From contig JAPPJC010000052.1 in the NCBI GenBank assembly GCA_028820455.1, forward strand, positions 21,413 through 71,919: DNA of 50,507 bases. Direction: 5' to 3'. The translations under genes and the position numbers were made by a program. Positions within the stretch are counted from its first letter, which is position 1. Each line of letters starts with the position of its first letter. The notes beneath the pieces were generated by a model, which did no database searches, had not been told where the DNA came from, and worked only from the letters and a program-made list of their open reading frames with translations. Below are positions 30,278 through 37,594 of the stretch, piece by piece. The stretch is from Acidimicrobiaceae bacterium (GTDB taxonomy: Bacteria; Actinomycetota; Acidimicrobiia; Acidimicrobiales; Aldehydirespiratoraceae).

Positions 30278-30682
30278 ATGACTATGACTGATCCAATAGC
30301 CGATATGCTCACTCGCATACGAAATGCGAATGTTGCCATGCATGACGAAGTATCCATGCCAGCGTCAAGATTGAAGCTGGCCTTGGCAGAAGTATTGCAA
30401 CAGGAAGGCTACATCTCTTCTTACACTGAAACAGAAAACCCGTCGAATCCCGCTACTACTTTAACGATTCAAATGAAATATTCACCTCAACGTGAGCGTG
30501 TTATCTCCGGTTTGAAGCGTGTGTCCAAGCCGGGGTTGCGCATATACCATAGTTGCCGTGACATACCCCGTGTACAAGGCGGATTCGGAGTGGCTGTCGT
30601 TTCTACCAGTAAAGGTTTGATGAGTGACCGCCAAGCACGCCGCAATCGGGTTGGTGGTGAAGTCATATGCCACGTTTGGTGA
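30278..30682 (+). CDS. rpsH: Ribosomal protein uS8
   Basis: 134 residues, [17 protein letters not shown] to GGEVICHVW, normal length. S8 nucleates the 30S platform and represses the spc operon in E. coli. Confidence 0.97.
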   Translation: MTMTDPIADMLTRIRNANVAMHDEVSMPASRLKLALAEVLQQEGYISSYTETENPSNPATTLTIQMKYSPQRERVISGLKRVSKPGLRIYHSCRDIPRVQGGFGVAVVSTSKGLMSDRQARRNRVGGEVICHVW

Positions 30683-30728
30683 GCTTGGTCAACGCGAAAA
30701 TTTCAACTGCATGAGAGAATTGTGGGAT

Positions 30729-31268
30729 ATGAGTCGTATAGGTAATATTTCCATCACTGTTCCTGTGGGGGTAGACGTTGCAATCGATGGCTCCACTGTT
30801 ATTGTGAAAGGCCCTAAAGGAACAAACCAGTTTGATTTGCCTGGTGCCATAACAGCGGTCAAAGCTGAGAACGTGGTTCAGGTAGAGCGGCCGGACAATT
30901 CGATTACCAGTAAATCGTTACACGGCCTCAGCCGTTCGCTGATCCATAACATGATAGTAGGAGTAAGCGAAGGATTCACCAAGGAACTACAAATTCAAGG
31001 AGTAGGGTATAGGGCTAGATTGTCGAACCCACGAACTTTGGAGCTTTCACTGGGTTTCAGTCATCCTGTGATGGTCAATGTGCCTGAAGGAATTGAACTG
31101 GAAGTACCCAAACCTACTCAAATATTTGTGAAAGGTATAGATAAACAGCTTGTAGGTCAGGTAGCCGCAGATATTCGTAGATGGCGTCAGCCTGAACCGT
31201 ACAAGGGAAAAGGTATCCGCTATGCGGGTGAACGAGTTAGACGCAAGGCGGGCAAGGCTGCGAAATAA
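30729..31268 (+). CDS. rplF: Ribosomal protein uL6
   Basis: 179 residues from ATG 30729 (MSRIGNISITVPVGV), the normal length, ending EPYKGKGIRYAGERVRRKAGKAAK. Upstream in-frame starts overlap rpsH and add no family sequence. The gap to rplR (about 160 bases) has a repeated ACATGGCGAATACA. Confidence 0.96.
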   Translation: MSRIGNISITVPVGVDVAIDGSTVIVKGPKGTNQFDLPGAITAVKAENVVQVERPDNSITSKSLHGLSRSLIHNMIVGVSEGFTKELQIQGVGYRARLSNPRTLELSLGFSHPVMVNVPEGIELEVPKPTQIFVKGIDKQLVGQVAADIRRWRQPEPYKGKGIRYAGERVRRKAGKAAK

Positions 31269-31429
31269 CCCTCACATCGGAAGCATGGTGCACACCGGTG
31301 AACATGGCGAATACACAGGCTGAGTTACGAGAGTGCATCACACGGGAATAAATACATGGCGAATACAAGTCGAATGAAAATAAAGAAATAGAAGATGGCA
31401 AAGATAATTTGGAGAACGGTAATTTTCAG

Positions 31430-31795
31430 ATGGTTGATTGCTCAAAAGATCGCAGACAAGCACGGCTTCGCCGCCGCCGGCGGATTCGCAAAAAAATAGT
31501 TGGCACAAAAGCGAGGCCGCGTTTGTCGGTATTTCGATCTGCCCGTCACATAACTGCACAACTGATTGATGACAGCGAAGGCGTGACATTGGTCTCTGCA
31601 TCCACGTTGGAGTCTGATCTTCGTTCAAAACCTGGCAGTAATGTGGAAGCAGCCACTAGAATTGGGGAAATACTGGCAAATCGAGCCCGGGATGCCGGCA
31701 TATCCGCTGTGCTATTCGATCGTGGTGGCTACCGTTATCATGGACGTTTAGCAGCATTAGCAGATGCGGCTCGCAAATCAGGGTTGGAGTTCTGA
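31430..31795 (+). CDS. rplR: Ribosomal protein uL18
   Basis: 121 residues, with [20 protein letters not shown] and [12 protein letters not shown]18 binds 5S rRNA with L5. Start taken at ATG 31430; a TTG at 31409 is also open, and no clear ribosome binding site decides. Overlaps rpsE by TGATG. Confidence 0.95.
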   Translation: MVDCSKDRRQARLRRRRRIRKKIVGTKARPRLSVFRSARHITAQLIDDSEGVTLVSASTLESDLRSKPGSNVEAATRIGEILANRARDAGISAVLFDRGGYRYHGRLAALADAARKSGLEF

Positions 31796-32358
31796 TGGCT
31801 GAAGGTGCTGTGGCTACTGGTGTTGTGCTTCGTGATCCGCGGGTGGTGCATATCAATCGTGTAGCCAAAGTAGTTCGAGGCGGTCGTCGTTTCTCATTCA
31901 GTGCTATTGCTGTAGTGGGCGACGGCAACGGTTGGGTGGGTCTTGGCTATGGGAAAGCCAGGGAGGTTCCTTTAGCCATTCAAAAAGGTGTTGAAGAAGC
32001 CAAACGCAACCTATTCGAAATCCCTATGACTCAGAAAACCATCACACATCCCATTATCGGCACCACAGGAGCAGGGCGTGTATTGCTTAAACCTGCTGCA
32101 CCGGGTACTGGTGTTATTGCAGGTAGTGCTGCTCGGGCTATTCTTGAAGAGGCTGGTATTCATGATGTGCTGTGTAAGTCGTTGGGGTCTTCAACCCACA
32201 TCAATGTGGCAAGGGCTACCATCGATGGTTTGAAGTCATTGCGGTGGCCTGATGAGGTTGCACGCTTACGAGGTTTAGAGCCTGAGGAGTTTCTGCCTAC
32301 CGGTTTGTGGGAAGCTTATAAAGAGACAAGGCAGAGTCGAGTTGCTACCATTGTGTGA
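31795..32358 (+). CDS. rpsE: Ribosomal protein uS5
   Basis: 187 residues, with [27 protein letters not shown] and [20 protein letters not shown]; normal. S5 contributes to decoding accuracy and mRNA entry. ATG 31795 overlaps the rplR stop. A 13-base element GTGAGATCAGCGT appears at its 3' end and again about 70 bases later. Confidence 0.97.
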   Translation: MAEGAVATGVVLRDPRVVHINRVAKVVRGGRRFSFSAIAVVGDGNGWVGLGYGKAREVPLAIQKGVEEAKRNLFEIPMTQKTITHPIIGTTGAGRVLLKPAAPGTGVIAGSAARAILEEAGIHDVLCKSLGSSTHINVARATIDGLKSLRWPDEVARLRGLEPEEFLPTGLWEAYKETRQSRVATIV

Positions 32359-32473
32359 GATCAGCGTGAGTAAGACCTCAACACTTGAGCCGCCGTCGGA
32401 GGTCGGTGCCTGGTGTTGTGATCGCGTGAGATCAGCGTAGGTAAGATTTCAAAAACATGAGATTGTTGAGGTA

Positions 32474-33319
32474 ATGACAGTAATGTTAGTGGTCACTCAG
32501 GTGAGATCTGCTATCGGTGCAAAACCCAAGCAGAGAGGAACCTTGCGTGCTCTTGGTCTAGGCCGGATAGGTCGTTGCAACACTCTACCGGACAGACATG
32601 AAATTTGGGGGATGATACATCGAGTGCCGCATCTTGTGAAAGTCGAAAAACTTGATCCTGAAGCCACGGTTGAGGCATCGAAAGTCACAACAGCGCAAGT
32701 CGAAGCCACTTCCAAAGTGGTAGATGCAGATACAGAGCCGGAAGATGCAGCAGATGTGGAAACAACAGATGAGCCCCCTGGAGTGGAAGATGATCTTGTG
32801 GCAGAAGCCACAGAAACAAGCACAATGATCAGGTTGCACGACCTTGCTCCTAACGAAGGAGCCCGCAAACAGGCCAGAAGAGTGGCTCGAGGCATAGGTG
32901 GACGTAAAGGCAAGACCGCAGGCCGAGGTATGAAAGGTCAACGTGCTCGTAGTAAAGTTGCCGTGGGCTTTGAAGGTGGACAGATGCCACTCCTGAGGCG
33001 AGTACCGAAATGGCGTGGTTTCACCAACCCTTTTCGAGTGGAATATCAGGCCATCAATCTCGACACGATAGAAGCCAGTGGACTTGATGAGATCTCACCG
33101 GAAGTTCTGTTGAGCCGAGGTTTGGTATCCAAAGGCTCTCTGGTGAAAGTATTAGGACGTGGCTCACTCTCTCGCCCTGTTCGGGTGCGGGTGCATGCTC
33201 TCTCACAAACAGCAGAAGCTGCGATTGAAGCTGCAGGCGGCAGTATTGAGATTGTCAGCAAGCCTTGGGGAGATCGCCGTCCGCCGCATGGTAGTTTCAA
33301 TCAGCACACCAATCGCTGA
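32474..33319 (+). CDS. Fused ribosomal proteins uL30 and uL15
   Basis: One 281-residue frame joins two normally separate genes. Residues 1-60 are L30 (VTQVRSAIGAKPKQRGTLRALGL ... GMIHRVPHLVKVEKL). Residues 61-117 form an acidic Thr/Glu/Ala/Val linker. Residues 118-281 are a full L15 (MIRLHDLAPNEGARKQARRVARG ... PPHGSF). In most bacteria rpmD and rplO are adjacent, so the fusion keeps operon order. The internal ATG at 32825 has no ribosome binding site, so separate L15 production from it seems unlikely. The protein may be cleaved after synthesis or the linker may span the distance between the two sites on the 50S surface. Confidence 0.9.
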   Translation: MTVMLVVTQVRSAIGAKPKQRGTLRALGLGRIGRCNTLPDRHEIWGMIHRVPHLVKVEKLDPEATVEASKVTTAQVEATSKVVDADTEPEDAADVETTDEPPGVEDDLVAEATETSTMIRLHDLAPNEGARKQARRVARGIGGRKGKTAGRGMKGQRARSKVAVGFEGGQMPLLRRVPKWRGFTNPFRVEYQAINLDTIEASGLDEISPEVLLSRGLVSKGSLVKVLGRGSLSRPVRVRVHALSQTAEAAIEAAGGSIEIVSKPWGDRRPPHGSFNQHTNR

Positions 33320-33458
33320 GTCTGAGTTGAACACTCTTATGCGTTCTAATACTGAACTTACACGGCGACTGCCTCACCTCCGGAAGAGCATCGAATGGAC
33401 AAATACGGGTGAACAGAGATACAAGCAGGTAATAAGCGGGTAAGGAGAAGTTGAATCA

Positions 33459-34802
33459 GTGTTACGTTTATTGAAGTTGTTTCGTATATTCACTGTCCCC
33501 GACCTGACCAAAAAGATACTTTTCACCTTATCCATCATCGCTTTGTATCGTTTTGGGTCGTTCATACCTGCTCCAGGTGTGGATATTGAAGCTGTTCAGG
33601 CCTTACGTGATAGGGCCAACACTTCAGGTGGTATACTGGGTTTCATCCAACTTTTCTCGGGTGGAGCGCTTACCCAGTTTGCAGTCTTTGCTCTTGGCAT
33701 CATGCCATACATCACTTCTTCAATCATTATGCAAATCCTTGGTGTGGTAGTGCCTCGCATTGAGCAATGGCAGCAGCAAGGAGCTGTAGGCCAACGCAAG
33801 ATCACTCAATGGACACGCTATATGACTATCGGTATAGCACTCGTACAGTCGACAAGTTTTGCTTTTCTGTTCAGTGGCGGTTCATTACTGGGTAGCGAAC
33901 AGAGTATGATAGCGGATTTCAATGTATGGACCGTGTCTGTTGTGGTTCTGACCTTGACTAGCGGCACGGCTTTGCTGATGTGGATGGGTGAATTGATTAC
34001 CCAAAGAGGCATTGGCAATGGCATGTCACTATTGATTTTCAGTAGTGTGGTATCAACCCTTCCTGCGCAGGTGACTGCGATTCAGGCCAATAACGGACCC
34101 TTCGCAACGCTGATGTTTCTCGTTATAGCGGCGATTTTGCTTGTGGGGATTGTGTTCGTGGAACAAGGACAGCGACGCATTCCCGTGCAATTCGCGAAGC
34201 GAGTGGTTGGTCGACGCATGTATGGAGGTCAGTCCACTTATATTCCCCTCAAAGTCAATCAAGCTGGCGTCATTCCGATTATTTTTGCCAGTTCCGTATT
34301 GTACCTACCCACTTTGATAGGCGCAGCTATACCTGAAGAGGCTAAAGGTCTGCTCGGTGCTCTGAGGGGTTTCGTCAACGACAATTTAGCTTCACCGTCC
34401 AGCCCGGTGTATTTGCTGTTTTTTGGTTTTATGATCATTGGTTTTTCTTATTTTTACACTGCGATTACTTTCGATCCTCACAAACAGGCCGACACCATAC
34501 GCAAACAGGGGGGGTTCATCCCGGGGATACGCCCTGGCAGGCAAACCGAGAGCTATCTGGCGCGGATTCTTTCACGTATCACTTTGCCAGGTTCGCTTTT
34601 CATAGCGGCGGTAGCACTCGTACCTTCAATTCTTATTGCTTTGACGATTGGTTTTGATGTAGAGGAAGGTTCGGGTGGAGGAGCGAGTAGCTTTGCTTTC
34701 GGAGGTATTTCATTGCTTATCGCAGTGGGCGTGGCTTTAGAGACTATGAAACAAATCGATAGTCAGTTGACAATGCGCAATTATGAAGGATTCTTGAGCT
34801 AG
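33459..34802 (+). CDS. secY: Preprotein translocase subunit SecY
   Basis: 447 residues from GTG 33459, with AAGGAGA about 10 bases upstream. Ten membrane segments expected; plug and pore motifs such as LFSGGALTQFAVFALGIMPYI and the loop TIRKQGGFIPGIRPG are present. Forms the Sec channel with the SecE at 3442. Confidence 0.97.
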   Translation: MLRLLKLFRIFTVPDLTKKILFTLSIIALYRFGSFIPAPGVDIEAVQALRDRANTSGGILGFIQLFSGGALTQFAVFALGIMPYITSSIIMQILGVVVPRIEQWQQQGAVGQRKITQWTRYMTIGIALVQSTSFAFLFSGGSLLGSEQSMIADFNVWTVSVVVLTLTSGTALLMWMGELITQRGIGNGMSLLIFSSVVSTLPAQVTAIQANNGPFATLMFLVIAAILLVGIVFVEQGQRRIPVQFAKRVVGRRMYGGQSTYIPLKVNQAGVIPIIFASSVLYLPTLIGAAIPEEAKGLLGALRGFVNDNLASPSSPVYLLFFGFMIIGFSYFYTAITFDPHKQADTIRKQGGFIPGIRPGRQTESYLARILSRITLPGSLFIAAVALVPSILIALTIGFDVEEGSGGGASSFAFGGISLLIAVGVALETMKQIDSQLTMRNYEGFLS

Positions 34803-34830
34803 AACAACCTCTGTGGCTGGCAATGCAATA

Positions 34831-34928
34831 CGCCTGATGAGAGACTGTTCGCCGATGGTTTTACAGGACTTCTAAGGGAGTGCTGTCGATGTTCTCGTTG
34901 ACGCCTGATGAGAAACTGCTTGCTGATG
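34831..34928 (+). repeat. Spaced 27-bp direct repeat between secY and adk
   Basis: Copies at 34831-34857 and 34902-34928 begin CGCCTGATGAGA and differ at four positions. They occupy the 212-base gap upstream of adk. Function unknown; they look like remains of a local duplication. Confidence 0.7.
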
Positions 34929-35014
34929 ATGTTCGCAGAAGGTGAATATGGGAGTGCTGATTGTTCGGATATGAGGGATTCTTTTGACAGTTGAGATGAT
35001 AAACAGTTAAAACA

Positions 35015-35641
35015 ATGGTATGCATAGTGATTTTAGGTCGGCAAGGCTCAGGCAAAGGAACACAGTCTACTTTGATTGAGCGGAAATATGGTTGTTTACA
35101 CGTTTCTACTGGCGATATGTTGAGATCTGCTGTTTCAGCCCGAAGCGAATTAGGGATGAAAGCTGAGGCTCTAATGCGGTCCGGTCGGCTGATAAGCGAT
35201 GAAATAGCTATAGGCATTGTGGCTGAGCGGCTCCAACACGAGGATGCAATCAATGCTACCGGAGTGTTGCTCGATGGTTTTCCTCGCAACCTAGAACAAG
35301 CTGAAGCCCTTGAGGCTCTTTTAGCTGCTGAGGGCGGGAGCATCACTTTAGCGGTTAATTTGGAAGTTCCTGTTGAGGTAGCTGTTGAGAGACTACTGGC
35401 TCGTGGTCGTTCAGACGACACTGAAGAATCCATCGCTCGTCGTCTGGAAGACTATGAAATCCAGACTATGCCGTTGCTTCAGTGGTTTGAACAGCGGAAC
35501 CTTTTATTCAGTGTCGACGGTTTAGGTGTTGTTGAAGATGTGTTCTATCGGGTGTCCAGTGTGATAGACAGTGTCTTAGATGTGGCTTGTCAGCAAGCCT
35601 CTCCCACAAGTAAGCAGACTAAACGGCAAAGTAGGTGTTGA
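35015..35641 (+). CDS. adk: Adenylate kinase
   Basis: 208 residues with P-loop GRQGSGKGT (the family norm is GPPGAGKGT), NMP-binding STGDMLR and LDGFPRN, and the short LID typical of actinobacterial enzymes (RGRSDDTEESIARRL). It interconverts ATP, ADP and AMP. The C-terminal 25 residues are extra and polar. The map gene usually found between adk and infA is missing. Confidence 0.94.
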   Translation: MVCIVILGRQGSGKGTQSTLIERKYGCLHVSTGDMLRSAVSARSELGMKAEALMRSGRLISDEIAIGIVAERLQHEDAINATGVLLDGFPRNLEQAEALEALLAAEGGSITLAVNLEVPVEVAVERLLARGRSDDTEESIARRLEDYEIQTMPLLQWFEQRNLLFSVDGLGVVEDVFYRVSSVIDSVLDVACQQASPTSKQTKRQSRC

Positions 35642-35698
35642 AATTTTGTCGCTGATTGATAGAATTATTGGCCGTCTATTTGATTAGGAGGAATAACC

Positions 35699-35923
35699 CT
35701 GTCGAAACCTAAAGAAGACGCAATCATGCTAGAAGGGACTGTGACAGAGTCTCTTCCCAACGCTATGTTTCGTGTTCAATTTGAAAACGGCCATGAGGTT
35801 CTAGCTTACATTTCCGGCAAGATGCGTATGCATTATATTCGCATACTCCCTGGTGACCGTGTGCAGGTAGAGCTCACTCCGTATGATCTCCAAAGAGGTC
35901 GAATCACCTACCGTTACAAGTAA
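35699..35923 (+). CDS. infA: Translation initiation factor IF-1, apparent CTG start
   Basis: 74 residues if started at CTG 35699: [25 protein letters not shown] to GRITYRYK, matching the whole family including the N-terminal strand. A perfect AGGAGGA (35686-35692) lies six bases before this CTG. No ATG, GTG or TTG is available in frame until ATG 35726, which would remove nine N-terminal residues and lie 33 bases from the ribosome binding site. IF-1 blocks the A site during initiation, so an infA start codon that is itself inefficient could form a feedback loop; that is inference. Confidence 0.9.
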   Translation: MSKPKEDAIMLEGTVTESLPNAMFRVQFENGHEVLAYISGKMRMHYIRILPGDRVQVELTPYDLQRGRITYRYK

Positions 35924-35932
35924 GATGCGAAC

Positions 35933-35958
35933 GGTAGATAAAAGAGGTAGATAAAAGA
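35933..35958 (+). repeat. 13-bp tandem duplication before rpmJ
   Basis: GGTAGATAAAAGA occurs twice in a row (35933-35945 and 35946-35958), followed by GGCGTAG and the rpmJ ATG. The pair includes the AAGAGG ribosome-binding-like sequence. Confidence 0.85.
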
Positions 35959-35965
35959 GGCGTAG

Positions 35966-36079
35966 ATGAAAGTTCGCCCCAGCGTTAAAAGGATGTGCGA
36001 CAAATGCCGAGTGATTCGGCGGAGGCGTCGTGTCATGGTGATATGCGAAAATCCTCGACACAAGCAGAGGCAAGGCTGA
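35966..36079 (+). CDS. rpmJ: Ribosomal protein bL36
   Basis: 37 residues, the zinc-binding form, with Cys11, Cys14, Cys27 and His32 in [14 protein letters not shown]...[12 protein letters not shown]. Exactly the standard length. Lies between infA and rpsM as in most bacteria. Confidence 0.96.
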   Translation: MKVRPSVKRMCDKCRVIRRRRRVMVICENPRHKQRQG

Positions 36080-36101
36080 GAAAGGGAAAGGCTAGGTAGA
36101 A

Positions 36102-36479
36102 GTGGCACGTATTTCAGGGGTGGACATTCCCCGTGACAAGCATGTGGAGATTTCTCTAACCTACATTTATGGTATTGGTCGGTCCACAGCCCGCAAAGTA
36201 TGTGAAGAAATCGAAATCAGCCCCAACACCAGGGTGCATAGTCTTACCGATGACGAGATTGCTCGTCTAAGGCGTTATATTAACGTAAATCTCCAGGTTG
36301 AGGGAGATTTACGTCGCGATGTGGCGCAAGATGTCAAACGCAAGATGGAGATTGGTTGTTACCAAGGTTTGAGGCATCGTCGTGGTCTTCCGGTTCGAGG
36401 TCAGCGCACCCATACCAACGCCCGAACCCGTAAAGGTCCTAAACGAACAGTTGCCGGCAGCAAGAAAGTGACAAAATAA
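36102..36479 (+). CDS. rpsM: Ribosomal protein uS13
   Basis: 125 residues from GTG 36102 ([22 protein letters not shown]), with [25 protein letters not shown] near the C-terminus. Contacts tRNA in the P site. Normal length. Confidence 0.97.
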   Translation: MARISGVDIPRDKHVEISLTYIYGIGRSTARKVCEEIEISPNTRVHSLTDDEIARLRRYINVNLQVEGDLRRDVAQDVKRKMEIGCYQGLRHRRGLPVRGQRTHTNARTRKGPKRTVAGSKKVTK

Positions 36480-36556
36480 GCTATGATTGGATATTCCACA
36501 TCGGCCGCATGTTTCCTGAACCATGCGTTTGATGCAAGAAAAGTCAGTGAGTGATT

Positions 36557-36955
36557 ATGGTTAGCTCTTCATCGGCGGATAGCCGTTCCCGCAAGCACGT
36601 CCGCAAGAACATAACTCACGGTGTGGCTTATATAAAAAGTTCTTTCAACAATACCATCATCACTATTGCTGATTTGCAAGGTAATGTGATTTCTTGGGCG
36701 TCAGCTGGTAATGTTGGTTTCAAGGGCTCACACAAATCCACTCCTTTCGCTGCTCAATTGGCAGCTGAGCAGGTTGCCCAGAAGGCCATGGAACATGGGG
36801 TCAGAAAGATCGATGTTCATGTGAAAGGCCCAGGTTCAGGCCGTGAAACGGCGATACGCTCTTTGCAGGCGATGGGGATTGAGATTATCGGTATCAAAGA
36901 TGTAACCCCGGTCCCTCATAACGGCTGCCGTCTTCCTAAGCGTAGAAGGGTTTGA
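36557..36955 (+). CDS. rpsK: Ribosomal protein uS11
   Basis: 132 residues from ATG 36557; GTG 36551 is equally open and adds two residues. Core [22 protein letters not shown] and the C-terminal [18 protein letters not shown] are normal. A platform protein near mRNA in the E site. Confidence 0.96.
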   Translation: MVSSSSADSRSRKHVRKNITHGVAYIKSSFNNTIITIADLQGNVISWASAGNVGFKGSHKSTPFAAQLAAEQVAQKAMEHGVRKIDVHVKGPGSGRETAIRSLQAMGIEIIGIKDVTPVPHNGCRLPKRRRV

Positions 36956-36956
36956 C

Positions 36957-37577
36957 ATGTCTCGTTACACAGGTCCGAAGGCACGTATCTCTCGTCGACT
37001 GAACACCAATATTTGGGGAACACGAGGGGAGGAGATTTGCCTTGATAGGAGGCCTTACCCACCTGGGGAGCATGGCCGTTCAAGGCTTAGGCGTCGCACT
37101 CCTTCAGAGTTTCTCGTGCAATTGCAGGAAAAGCAGAAAGCTCGTTACACTTACGGTTTGAACGAACGACAGTTCCGCAATCTTTTCAATGAAGCCAGTC
37201 GCCGTCAAGGTGTGACAGGCGACAACATGCTACGTTTTTTGGAGCTACGTCTTGACAACTTCGTTTACCGAGTCGGTTGGGGGGCTACTCGCCCTCAAGC
37301 CCGACAATTCGTGAATCACGGCCATGTGAATGTCAACGGCAACCGTGTGACGATACCTTCTTATCGTTTGGGGAAGGGCGACATTGTGGAATTAAGGCCT
37401 AAGATACGATCTTCTTCTACTCTGCAATGGAATGTGGATGTTCTTGATCGTGCTCGCCCTCCGTGGATTGGCAGTGGAGACGACATCTACCAGTCCACAG
37501 TGTTAGAGCTTCCTTTGCGTGATCAAATAGACGTACCTTTGCAAGAACAGCTTATTGTCGAGCTGTATTCGAAGTAA
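36957..37577 (+). CDS. rpsD: Ribosomal protein uS4
   Basis: 206 residues, without zinc-binding cysteines in the N-terminal part. RNA-binding S4 domain with NFVYRVGWGATRPQARQFVNHGHV. Starts one base after the rpsK stop. S4 nucleates 30S assembly and in E. coli represses the alpha operon. Confidence 0.97.
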   Translation: MSRYTGPKARISRRLNTNIWGTRGEEICLDRRPYPPGEHGRSRLRRRTPSEFLVQLQEKQKARYTYGLNERQFRNLFNEASRRQGVTGDNMLRFLELRLDNFVYRVGWGATRPQARQFVNHGHVNVNGNRVTIPSYRLGKGDIVELRPKIRSSSTLQWNVDVLDRARPPWIGSGDDIYQSTVLELPLRDQIDVPLQEQLIVELYSK

Positions 37578-37594
37578 ATAATTTTAGGAGTCCC

